A stretch of DNA of 49,164 nucleotides from CBDUEV01 sp965366365 (lineage in GTDB: Bacteria > Actinomycetota > Acidimicrobiia > Spongiisociales > JAENVV01). The notes beneath the pieces are model-generated. The model was not told the origin of the DNA, ran no database searches, and saw only the letters and a program-made list of their open reading frames with translations. Made by a program: the position numbers and the translations under genes. Positions 22,934 to 30,547 of this stretch are shown here, piece after piece. Location of the stretch: assembly GCA_965366365.1 (NCBI GenBank), contig CBDUEV010000016.1, positions 1 through 49,164 on the forward strand. The letters are read 5' to 3'. Within the stretch, counting starts at the first letter, position 1; each line of letters opens with the position of its first letter.

Positions 22934-24291
22934 TTTTTGATGTCGAGGGCTTCGTCGATCTCGGCTTCGGACATGACTCCCTTGGCCAGGGCGACCTCGC
23001 GCACCGAGCGGCCGGTGGAGAAAGCCTCCTTGGCGATCTCGGCGCCCTTGTCGTAGCCGATGTGAGGATTGAGGGCAGTGACGACGATGATGTTCTGCAG
23101 AACCAATTCCTTGGCGCGAGCCTCGTTCGCCACGATTCCATCGATGCACCGCTGGCGAAGGTTGTCCGACGCAGTGGCGAGCAGACCGATCGACTCGAGC
23201 AGGTTGTGGGCGATGAGCGGCATCATGACATTCAGCTCGAAGTTGCCGTTGGCTCCTCCCCAGGTGATGGCGGCGTCGTTGCCGATGACCTGGGCAGCCA
23301 CCTGCATGACCATCTCCGGCATGACCGGGTTCACCTTGCCCGGCATGATCGACGAACCCGGCTGCAGAGATGGCAGGGAGATCTCGGCGAAACCCGTACG
23401 AGGTCCGGACGACAACCAACGCAGGTCGTTGACCACCTTGAACAACGAAACGGCCACCGTCTTCAGCGCCCCTGACGCCGACACCGTGGCGTCCTTGGCA
23501 GCCTGAGCCTCGAAATGGTCGTCGGCCTCGCGGAAGGCGAGCCCGGTCCGGTTGGACATCTCGCCGATCACGGCGGCCGGGAAACCGTCCGGCGCATTGA
23601 GGCCGGTCCCGACGGCGGTGCCTCCCAGCGCCAGCTCCAGCAACTCCGGCAGAACCTTCTCGAGACGCTCGATCCCCTTGGCCACCTGGGTGGCATAGCC
23701 TCCAAACTCCTGGCCGAGCGTCACGGGAGTGGCGTCCATCAGGTGCGTGCGACCCGACTTGACGACGCCGGAGAACTCCGTTGCTTTGGCGCTCAACGAA
23801 GCGTGGAGGCGGCCAAGTGCCGGAATCAGGTCTTCGGTGATGGCGGCTGCAGCGGCCACGTGGATGGCCGTGGGAATCACGTCGTTCGAGGATTGGCCGA
23901 AATTCACGTGGTCGTTGGGGTGGACCCCGTGATCGACCTCGAGGAGCTGAGAGGCGCGCCCGGCGATCACCTCGTTGGCGTTCGTGTTGGTCGATGTCCC
24001 TGAGCCGGTCTGGAAGATGTCGAGGACGAACTGGTCGTCGAGCCGACCGTCGGCCACTTCGGCGGCGGCCCGCACGATCGCTTCGGCTTTGTCGGCGGGG
24101 ATGTGACCGGCTGGGCCCGCCACGGCAGCAGCGGATCCCTTGATCACGCCCAGCGCCCAGATGAACCGGCGACCGAATCGGAGATTGGAGATCGGGAAAT
24201 TGTCGACGGCTCGCTGCGTTGAAGCTCCGTACAGAGCGTCAGCCGGGACTTGGACCTCTCCCATCGAGTCTCGTTCGATCCGGTATTCCAC
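22909..24291 (-). CDS. fumC: class II fumarate hydratase
   Basis: 460 residues, typical FumC length. Motifs: TGSGTSTNTNANEV, HPNDHVNFGQSSNDVIPTA, SGRTHLMDATPVTLGQEF and the fumarase/aspartase signature GSSIMPGKVNP. It interconverts fumarate and malate in the citric acid cycle; aspartase is a close relative, but the HPNDHVN and KVNPVMPE context favours fumarase. Starts with GTG after GAGGAAGGA. The last codons and the following hairpin have been tandemly duplicated. Confidence 0.93.
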   Translation of the reverse strand: MEYRIERDSMGEVQVPADALYGASTQRAVDNFPISNLRFGRRFIWALGVIKGSAAAVAGPAGHIPADKAEAIVRAAAEVADGRLDDQFVLDIFQTGSGTSTNTNANEVIAGRASQLLEVDHGVHPNDHVNFGQSSNDVIPTAIHVAAAAAITEDLIPALGRLHASLSAKATEFSGVVKSGRTHLMDATPVTLGQEFGGYATQVAKGIERLEKVLPELLELALGGTAVGTGLNAPDGFPAAVIGEMSNRTGLAFREADDHFEAQAAKDATVSASGALKTVAVSLFKVVNDLRWLSSGPRTGFAEISLPSLQPGSSIMPGKVNPVMPEMVMQVAAQVIGNDAAITWGGANGNFELNVMMPLIAHNLLESIGLLATASDNLRQRCIDGIVANEARAKELVLQNIIVVTALNPHIGYDKGAEIAKEAFSTGRSVREVALAKGVMSEAEIDEALDIKKMTEGGIL

Positions 24292-24321
24292 GGTGCATCC
24301 TTCCTCGGCGGTGTCGGCTCC

Positions 24322-24327
24322 AGATTA
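24322..24327 (-). promoter_or_regulatory. possible -10 box for fumC
   Basis: TAATCT on the minus strand, 30 bases before the GTG start, giving a leader of about 23 bases that includes the ribosome site. Confidence 0.35.
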
Positions 24328-24380
24328 GGCCGCCCGCGGGGTGGCTCGGCGGGGCGAAGGACCCCATTCGCCGCCCCCTC

Positions 24381-24833
24381 TCAGACGGTGATGGCCAGCA
24401 CTGGACCGATCCGTGCCACCAGGTCCGTGACGCTCACCCATCCATCTCGGGGGTCGATGTCGAGCACGCTCTCGAGCGCCGAACGGAGCACGACTTCCGG
24501 CCCGGTGACGATGGCCAACGACGCACGATCGACGGGGGCCACCACGGTGTCGCCGTCCACCCGCTTCACTGCCTCGGTGACGCTTCTCGCCACCGCAGAG
24601 CCCACCCACTCGCCGCCGTCGAGGGAGGAAGCCAGCGTGGAGCATCGCGGGGCGGCGCCCGCATCCACGACGAACCCGATCAGTCCGACGTCGGGCGGCA
24701 GGCCGGTGAGGATCCTGCGGAGGAGGGTGGTTTCGACGAGGGGAGTCGGCCCCGACCAGCGTACGGCCTCGAAGAGCCACACCGCCAGGCCGGGGACGCC
24801 GGATTCGAGCTGGCGGGCTCCGCTGTCGGGCAA
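24381..24833 (-). CDS. IspD-like C-terminal fragment, possibly degenerate
   Basis: Up to 150 residues beginning at a TTG; GTG 24782 (VWLFEAVRW) is an alternative. The sequence tracks the second half of IspD cytidylyltransferases: VWLFEAVRW in place of VHDAARP, then TEAVKRVDGDTVVAPVDRASL matching the usual DTVKRVDG...TVDRSGL, then VTGPEVVL in place of QTPQ. The nucleotide-binding GGxGxRxG half is absent and the catalytic motifs are altered, so it is unlikely to be an active enzyme. It lies back to back with a full-length IspD family gene. It may be a decayed paralogue or a small protein of new function; the start is uncertain. Confidence 0.4.
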   Translation of the reverse strand: MPDSGARQLESGVPGLAVWLFEAVRWSGPTPLVETTLLRRILTGLPPDVGLIGFVVDAGAAPRCSTLASSLDGGEWVGSAVARSVTEAVKRVDGDTVVAPVDRASLAIVTGPEVVLRSALESVLDIDPRDGWVSVTDLVARIGPVLAITV

Positions 24834-24885
24834 GGGGCGTGCTCCAGGTCTCGGGCGGCACAGGCTAATCCCTGACCTCCCTTGG

Positions 24886-24891
24886 TACCAT
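24886..24891 (+). promoter_or_regulatory. -10 box of a leaderless promoter for the IspD-family gene
   Basis: TACCAT, 7 bases, then ATG 24899; no ribosome site is present. Confidence 0.45.
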
Positions 24892-24898
24892 CGCCGCC

Positions 24899-25624
24899 AT
24901 GGGAAACAGCCTGGCTCTCGTGGTCTTGGCCGGAGGTTCGGGCACGAGGACCGGCGGTGCGGACAACAAGGTGTACCGGTCGGTTGGCGGCCGGCCGATT
25001 CTGTCGTACCCGCTCGAGGTCGCCTCGCTTTGCGGCAGGGTGTCCCGGCTGATCGTGGTGACCAGACCGACAGACCGAGCGATCGCCGAGAGCATCATCG
25101 AGGAGTACGCCCCCTCCCTCGATCAGATCATCGTGGAGGGCGGACCGAGCCGCCACCAGAGCGAATGGAATGCCATCGGAGAACTGGCGATCGACATCGA
25201 GAGTGGGGCGCTGGGTCTGGTGGCCGTCCACGACGGGGCGCGCCCCTTCATGACCCTGGCGTTGTTCGATGCCCTGATCGAGGCGGCGGAGGCGCGCGGC
25301 GGATCCATCCCCGGCCTCCCCCTCGACGGCGTCGTCGTCAGTACGGCGGGGAGCTCCGTGGTCGATCATGACCGGCTGCGCCGAGTTCAAACGCCGCAGA
25401 TCTTTCGAGCCCCGCCACTGCTCGCCGCCTACCGCCTCGCCAAGGAAAGCGGATTCGAGGGGCTGGATACCTCCGAGACGGTTCGTCGATTCACGGACAC
25501 CGAGGTGGTCTCCGTACCCGGCGACGAACGCAACCTCAAGATCACTTTCTCGCCCGACTTCGAGACGGCTGAGTCGTTGGCGGACCGCTGGCTCAATGGC
25601 CGCTGGCGGGACCGCTCGGTTTAA
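24899..25624 (+). CDS. ispD: IspD-family cytidylyltransferase
   Basis: 241 residues. N-terminal nucleotide-binding motif LAGGSGTRTGGADNKVY, EGGPSRHQSEWN, VHDGARPF, GLPLDGVV, RRVQTPQIFRAPPLLAAY and a C-terminal PGDERNLKITFSPDFETAE, all standard for 2-C-methyl-D-erythritol 4-phosphate cytidylyltransferase (non-mevalonate isoprenoid pathway). TarI-type ribitol-phosphate cytidylyltransferases share the fold, so the exact substrate is not certain. No ispF follows, which is usual when the genes are fused or adjacent in other bacteria. Leaderless-type start. Confidence 0.75.
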   Translation: MGNSLALVVLAGGSGTRTGGADNKVYRSVGGRPILSYPLEVASLCGRVSRLIVVTRPTDRAIAESIIEEYAPSLDQIIVEGGPSRHQSEWNAIGELAIDIESGALGLVAVHDGARPFMTLALFDALIEAAEARGGSIPGLPLDGVVVSTAGSSVVDHDRLRRVQTPQIFRAPPLLAAYRLAKESGFEGLDTSETVRRFTDTEVVSVPGDERNLKITFSPDFETAESLADRWLNGRWRDRSV

Positions 25625-25644
25625 CCATCCGGGCCAGTTCGCGA

Positions 25645-25650
25645 TAGTTT
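25645..25650 (+). promoter_or_regulatory. -10 box of a leaderless promoter for the alpha/beta hydrolase
   Basis: TAGTTT, 7 bases, then GTG 25658. It overlaps the alternative TTG at 25649, ruling that start out if the promoter is real. Confidence 0.45.
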
Positions 25651-25657
25651 GGGGTCC

Positions 25658-26467
25658 GTGCCCGAGTCCACCTTGTTTGAGTCCTCGACGGGATCGCGTC
25701 TCGCCGCCCTCCAATGGGCAGGCGACCTCGATCGATCCTTCCTCCTCGTTCATGGATTGTCATCCAACGCCATGACATGGCGCGCCGTCGGAGACAAACT
25801 CGCCTCGACGGGTGCGCATGTCATCGCCATCGACCAACGTTCCCACGGGCGTAGCGACATCACGGAAGATGGCTACGACTTCGCCACCTGGGCGGCTGAT
25901 CTCGCAGCGGTGGTCGATCAGGCCGGGGCGAGGAGGCCCGTGGCGGCCGGGCAGTCTTGGGGAGGCAACGTCGTCGTGGAGACCGCCTTTCGGCATCCCG
26001 GCGTGATGAGCGCCGTCGTCGGCATCGATGGAGGCCATATCCAGCTGGCCGGCTACTTCGATACCTGGGAAGCATGTGCGGCGGCTCTGGCGCCGCCGAG
26101 ATTCGATGGAATCACCCGAGCCGATCTGGCGGAGCGCATCCGTCTCATGCACCCTGACTGGTCGGAGACGGGAATCCAAGGGACCCTCGCCAATTTCACA
26201 ACCGACCACGACGACCAGGTTCGGCCCAATCTCCCGTTCGACCACCACATGACCATTCTTCGGGCCCTCTACGAGCAGCGGCCGTTCGAGATGACAGCCG
26301 CCCTGGAGGTGCCAACCCTTCTGCTGGCCGCCCGTTCCGACGATCGGCCGGTCGACCCGGATGCCGGGTTCGACGAAATAGTGCTGGTCGAAGGCGACCA
26401 CGATCTCCACGTGCAGCAACCGGAGCTGGTCGCCGACCACCTGGAGAGAGTGGCGCCATGGGCGTGA
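25658..26467 (+). CDS. alpha/beta hydrolase
   Basis: About 269 residues with a standard hydrolase fold: oxyanion region LLVHGLSSNAMTW, IDQRSHGRSD, nucleophile elbow GQSWGG and a late VEGDHDLHV with the catalytic His. It could be an esterase, epoxide hydrolase or lactonase; no lid feature identifies the substrate. GTG 25658 is chosen because of the -10 box. It overlaps the next gene by 10 bases. It is clearly similar in its first 60 residues to the hydrolase at 28723-29454. Confidence 0.8.
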   Translation: MPESTLFESSTGSRLAALQWAGDLDRSFLLVHGLSSNAMTWRAVGDKLASTGAHVIAIDQRSHGRSDITEDGYDFATWAADLAAVVDQAGARRPVAAGQSWGGNVVVETAFRHPGVMSAVVGIDGGHIQLAGYFDTWEACAAALAPPRFDGITRADLAERIRLMHPDWSETGIQGTLANFTTDHDDQVRPNLPFDHHMTILRALYEQRPFEMTAALEVPTLLLAARSDDRPVDPDAGFDEIVLVEGDHDLHVQQPELVADHLERVAPWA

Positions 26468-27600
26468 TCACGCTGATGGGGTCGGGCGAGACGAGCCCCA
26501 CCATGGTGAAGGTCCACCGCCGGCTCCTGGAGCGGACCCCAGATCCGCTGGCGGTATTCGTCGACACTCCGTTTGGGTTCCAGGCCAACGCCGACGACAT
26601 CACCGAGAAAGTCACCGAGTTCTTCGCCACGTCGCTCAACACCGAGCTCCATGTCGCCAGCCTCCGATCGGCCGACCGCGCCACCGAGGCTGAGAAGCAA
26701 CGGGCGCTCGAGGCCTGCCGGCAGGCAGACTATCTCTTCTCCGGGCCCGGTAGCCCCAGCTACGCCCTGCGGCATTGGGGGGCGATCGGCTTCGCCGGCG
26801 TCGTCTCCGACGTCCTGGCCGCAGGGGGGGCGGTGACCCTGGCCAGCGCCGCCGCCGTCACGGCGGGGGCGGTCAGCCTTCCCGTGTACGAGATCTACAA
26901 GGTGGGCGAAGACCCGCGCTGGTTGGCCGGGCTGGATGCTCTATCCGCCTTCGGTGTGAAGGCTGCGGTCATCCCCCACTTCGACAACGCCGAGGGAGGT
27001 TCTCACGACACGCGGTACTGCTACATGGGCCAAGCGCGCTTCGACTATCTGCGCGGACTTCTCGACGACGACACGGTGATCGTGGGCGTCGATGAACACA
27101 CAGCCCTGATTCTCGACTCCTCCGACTTCACGGCGCAGGTGGTCGGGCGGGGCGAGGCACACCTCCTGCTGGGCGACTCCCACCGGCGCATCGCCGCGGG
27201 ACCACCGGTCTCGCTGGCCGACTCCCTCCCGAGGGAGACCGCCCGGCTGGAACCGGATCCCCCGGCTCACGCTCAGTCGAGCCGCCTCCAGTTCGAGGAG
27301 GCCATGGCGGCGCGCGATGCCGAGGCGGCCGTCGATGCCGTGCTCGAAGCCGAAGGTTCGCCCGAGTTCGACCGATCGCAGGTGCGCGGCATGATCGTCC
27401 GGCTGGGAGCGGCCGCCGAGTCCGGGCTCACGGACCCGCGCCTTGCGGTGGGAGGCTATGTCGACACCTTGCTCGAACTCCGAAGCCGGGCCAGAGCCGG
27501 CCGGCGGTGGGACGAGGCGGACTACATCCGCGATCGACTCGCCGAGCTGGGAGTGTCTGTGACCGATACCGAGGATGGGGTCGAGTGGGACCTCACATGA
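26458..27600 (+). CDS. peptidase S51/cyanophycinase-like protein fused to a CysRS-type C-terminal tail
   Basis: 380 residues. Residues 1-230 look like the class I amidotransferase-like fold of the S51 (dipeptidase E/cyanophycinase) group: MGSGETSP, YLFSGPGSPSYALR, the nucleophile stretch TLASAAAVTAGAVS (Ser130), VIPHFDN (His174) and GVDEHTALIL. The C-terminal 50 residues (GRRWDEADYIRDRLAELGV then VTDTEDGVEWDL) match the end of bacterial cysteinyl-tRNA synthetases, which helps bind tRNA-Cys, but no synthetase catalytic domain is present. Function unknown: an amide- or peptide-bond hydrolase acting on or guided by RNA is one idea. It is coupled to the hydrolase upstream and ends 4 bases from the convergent M42-like gene. 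Confidence 0.7.
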   Translation: MGVITLMGSGETSPTMVKVHRRLLERTPDPLAVFVDTPFGFQANADDITEKVTEFFATSLNTELHVASLRSADRATEAEKQRALEACRQADYLFSGPGSPSYALRHWGAIGFAGVVSDVLAAGGAVTLASAAAVTAGAVSLPVYEIYKVGEDPRWLAGLDALSAFGVKAAVIPHFDNAEGGSHDTRYCYMGQARFDYLRGLLDDDTVIVGVDEHTALILDSSDFTAQVVGRGEAHLLLGDSHRRIAAGPPVSLADSLPRETARLEPDPPAHAQSSRLQFEEAMAARDAEAAVDAVLEAEGSPEFDRSQVRGMIVRLGAAAESGLTDPRLAVGGYVDTLLELRSRARAGRRWDEADYIRDRLAELGVSVTDTEDGVEWDLT

Positions 27601-27604
27601 CCCG

Positions 27605-28726
27605 TCATCCCAGCACCCAGCTCCATTGTTCGAAATGGTCGGTAAGGTCGTCGGAGAGTGTGTGAGCCGTCGAATCGAGGTCGACCGCCGCTTTTCCGAG
27701 CAGCGTGACGAGCCCGTGAAAGTCTGCGACGGAGATGAACTCGGGGCCGACTCGAGCCGGCCGAATCCCCGACGCCACACCGTCGATGTCGACCATGTTG
27801 TGGTAGTTCCCGAGCGGAAGGCACAGGCAGCCGGCTGAGTATCCATAGGCGGAGAAGGCGGTCGCCTCGCACGATCCGCCCGGCATGAGTTTTCGCTGAA
27901 AGGAGAACCCCGCCTGGCTGCCGGCCGTCGATCTGGCGATGTGAGAGAGCCGATTGGTCAGTTCGGGAGTGAACACAGACGAGGCGTCGCCGACCCGGAC
28001 GATCGGACCCGCCCCGATGGGCGAGTCTTCGAAGCTACGTGACATCTCGACGCAAACGAGGCGCGCCTCCTGCGGAAACGACCCGTTGGTGCAGGCGGCG
28101 ATCGCACCGACGAAGCCAACCTCCTCGGCGCGGGTCAGAAGGACGCCCACATGACCGGCGTTCGGGTTCTTGCGGAGATCATCGAGGGCCGCCAACACGG
28201 CTGCCACCCCGGCGAGGTCATCGCATCCCGGAGCGTAGAGCCGCCCGTTTCGTATCCCCAGCGAGCCGCTCCGAAAGGACCACCGGCCGATGGCTCCGGG
28301 GCGAACCTGGGACGACGCCTTGGCGAGCCTGGCTGTCCCGGTGCGGAGGCGGCCATCCACCATGGATGAAGTCACCTTGGCGCGATGGGCGGTCCCGTCG
28401 GCATCGAAGAACTCGATGGCGGCGTTCTCGAAATACGGCGCCGCCACTCCGCCCAGGAACTGCCACTCGACGGCCCGGCCCTGAATCTCGGTGACGACGA
28501 ACCCGGGATGATCCAGGTGAGCGGTGAGCAGAACCGGTGTCCTCCTGCGCCGGCCGGCTCTGGCGATGAGCAGATTGCCCGCAGGGTCGGAGCGCAGCCG
28601 GAGATCCCTCCGGCGTCTCACCCAATTCTCCACCCAGGCGACCACGCGGTCTTCTCGGCCTGCCACGGTCGGAATCGCCGTGAGTTCGGTCAGCCACCGC
28701 TCGTGTCGATCCGTCCTGGCCGTCAC
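27605..28726 (-). CDS. M42-type metallo-aminopeptidase
   Basis: 373 residues. Two-metal peptidase motifs of the MH clan are in order: TAHLDHPG (His70, Asp72), APGCDDLAGVAAVL (bridging Asp169), TRAEEVGFVGA (catalytic Glu201 and metal Glu202), CVEMSR (Glu227) and GNYHNM (His309). An internal beta domain at about 80-155 fits M42. It probably removes N-terminal residues from peptides in the cytoplasm. The GTG start overlaps the stop of the next-upstream hydrolase as GTGA, so they form a pair. Confidence 0.8.
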   Translation of the reverse strand: MTARTDRHERWLTELTAIPTVAGREDRVVAWVENWVRRRRDLRLRSDPAGNLLIARAGRRRRTPVLLTAHLDHPGFVVTEIQGRAVEWQFLGGVAAPYFENAAIEFFDADGTAHRAKVTSSMVDGRLRTGTARLAKASSQVRPGAIGRWSFRSGSLGIRNGRLYAPGCDDLAGVAAVLAALDDLRKNPNAGHVGVLLTRAEEVGFVGAIAACTNGSFPQEARLVCVEMSRSFEDSPIGAGPIVRVGDASSVFTPELTNRLSHIARSTAGSQAGFSFQRKLMPGGSCEATAFSAYGYSAGCLCLPLGNYHNMVDIDGVASGIRPARVGPEFISVADFHGLVTLLGKAAVDLDSTAHTLSDDLTDHFEQWSWVLG

Positions 28727-29454
28727 GGCGTCGCCACGAACGCTTCGACGGCGGCCATGAAAGCGTCGAACTCGTCCCGGTGAATCGAATGAGACCCCTT
28801 GGGAATCCAGACAAACCGAAGGGCAGGGTTCGAGGCAGCGAGGCTCTCCCCGAGTGCAGGGGGCAGGATCGCCCCGTTCGAGGGGTCGGCGCCCACCAGC
28901 AGGGTGGGCGTCTTCAAGGACATGGCTGCCTCCAAGACGTTCCACTCCTCGTTGTCGGCGACCGTTCTGCGGACCGGCTCGGCGCCGGACTGGCGCAAAG
29001 CCTCCGCCTTGATGCGCGCATCCTCCGGGTGCCAGCCCGGGCTGGCGGCAGCCACCGACTCGGCCGTCACCTCGCCCGCAAAGGGCTCGAGCAGCCATTC
29101 CAGCGCCGAAGCGGTATCGGGAATCACCAGGGCAGGGTCCTCCAGGATGATCTTCTTGGCGAAGCTCGGGTCGCTCACGGCCGCCAGCGTCACGGCGGCA
29201 CCGCCCAAGGAATGACCCAGGACGAGATCCCATTCGGAACCGAGTTCGACCAGGTCTCGGGCGTAGGCCGCCAGCGTGTATTCATCGCCTGGGCCAGAAG
29301 TACCGTGGCCTCGCAAATCGGGAGCGACGACCTCGTACCCCATCTCTGCGACGGCGGGGCCGACTCGCCACCAGCCGTCGGCATTCGACGATATCCCGTG
29401 CACCAGGAGGGCTCGGCCTGGCCCGGTCCCCCAGTGACTGACCGAGAGATCCAT
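28723..29454 (-). CDS. alpha/beta hydrolase
   Basis: 243 residues: LLVHGISSNADGWW oxyanion loop, PDLRGHGTSG, nucleophile elbow GHSLGG and KGSHSIHRD with the catalytic His. Substrate unknown. It shares its ATG with the sufC stop (TGATG) and is coupled to the M42-like peptidase downstream, so it is the fourth gene of the sufD-Rieske-sufC transcript. Confidence 0.8.
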   Translation of the reverse strand: MDLSVSHWGTGPGRALLVHGISSNADGWWRVGPAVAEMGYEVVAPDLRGHGTSGPGDEYTLAAYARDLVELGSEWDLVLGHSLGGAAVTLAAVSDPSFAKKIILEDPALVIPDTASALEWLLEPFAGEVTAESVAAASPGWHPEDARIKAEALRQSGAEPVRRTVADNEEWNVLEAAMSLKTPTLLVGADPSNGAILPPALGESLAASNPALRFVWIPKGSHSIHRDEFDAFMAAVEAFVATP

Positions 29455-30224
29455 CAGCCGGGGATTCCGGCGCGGACACCGGCCGCGGGCGGGATGCCCA
29501 GGCGAGTCCGCATGCCTGCATAGCCGCCGGCTTCGAGTTCTTCGGCGACCTCTGGACCTCCGGATTCGACGATCCGCCCTTCCATCATGACGTGGACCCG
29601 GTCTGCCGTGAGGTAGCGAAGGATTCGGCTGTAATGGGTGATGAGCAGCACGCCCACCTCGGGTCCCCGCATCAGCTCGACGGCTTCTGCCACCTCGCGA
29701 ACGGCATCGATGTCGAGTCCTGAGTCGATCTCGTCGAGGACGGCGAGCTTCGGCTGCAGGATGGCCATCTGGAAGATCTCGGACCGTTTCTTCTCGCCAC
29801 CCGACAGGTCGAAGTTGGTGGCTCGATCGAGAAACCGGCCCATCCCGAAGGTCTCGGTCGCCCGGGCGATCCGGTCGGCCAGCTCAGCAGCCGGAATGCC
29901 GGCCTCGTCGCCGGCCTCCTCCATGAATTCCCGCAGCGCCACCCCGGCCACCTCGACCGGGTACTGGAATGCCTGCATGAGGCCCATCTTGGCTCGGACA
30001 TCGATCGGCTTGTCGAGCAGCGACTCACCGTCGAGTTCTGCCGACCCGCCCACCGTGTAGCCTGACTTGCCCGTCAACACGTGGCAGAGGGTGGACTTCC
30101 CAGAGCCGTTCGGACCCATGATGGCGTGCACCTCCCCGAAGGGAACTTCGAGGTCGAGCCCACGGAGGATCTCGACGTCACCGACGCGGGCCTCGAGCCC
30201 CTTTGTCTTCAGGGCAGGGTTCAC
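29454..30224 (-). CDS. sufC: Fe-S cluster assembly ATPase SufC
   Basis: 256 residues. Walker A GPNGSGKS (37-44), Q-loop MQAFQYPVEVAGV, signature FDLSGGEKKRSEIFQMA and Walker B LAVLDEIDSGLDID, plus the SufC-specific THYSRIL switch region. It drives the SufBCD scaffold that builds Fe-S clusters. The GTG start overlaps the Rieske gene stop as GTGA. Confidence 0.93.
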   Translation of the reverse strand: MNPALKTKGLEARVGDVEILRGLDLEVPFGEVHAIMGPNGSGKSTLCHVLTGKSGYTVGGSAELDGESLLDKPIDVRAKMGLMQAFQYPVEVAGVALREFMEEAGDEAGIPAAELADRIARATETFGMGRFLDRATNFDLSGGEKKRSEIFQMAILQPKLAVLDEIDSGLDIDAVREVAEAVELMRGPEVGVLLITHYSRILRYLTADRVHVMMEGRIVESGGPEVAEELEAGGYAGMRTRLGIPPAAGVRAGIPG

Positions 30225-30547
30225 GATTCCTCCACTTTCTCCAGGAGGAGCGAAACGGCTCCTCCTTCGATCTTCACCTCGTAGGTCGGCACGGGACGGG
30301 TGGCGGGCAGAGTGATGGCCTTCCCGGTGCTCATCTCAAAAACGGCGCCGTGGCGGGGACACTCGACCTCTCCTTCGAAGACCTCACCTTCGGCGAGTGA
30401 GGCTTCGGCGTGGCTGCAGCGGTCGCCGATTGCGTAGACATCGTCGCCGACGCGGAACAGCGCAATGCGATGCCCGAGAGTCTCGGCAACGACTCCGCGC
30501 CCTTCTGGAAGCTCGGCGAGCTGAGCGATGGTGACCCACTCGGCCAT
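30221..30547 (-). CDS. Rieske [2Fe-2S] ferredoxin-like protein
   Basis: 108 residues. Cluster ligands are Cys44-x-His46 (CSHAEA) and Cys63-x2-His66 (CPRHGAVF), spaced as in soluble Rieske ferredoxins of the NirD/BphF type. It lacks any membrane segment. Being locked between sufD and sufC by 1- and 4-base overlaps, it is likely an electron carrier or cluster acceptor for SUF assembly, a position seen in other actinobacteria. Confidence 0.88.
   Translation of the reverse strand: MAEWVTIAQLAELPEGRGVVAETLGHRIALFRVGDDVYAIGDRCSHAEASLAEGEVFEGEVECPRHGAVFEMSTGKAITLPATRPVPTYEVKIEGGAVSLLLEKVEES

Noticed and set aside
24680..25753. Minus-strand frame of 357 codons covering the IspD gene
   Set aside because: It is antisense to a gene with all IspD motifs.
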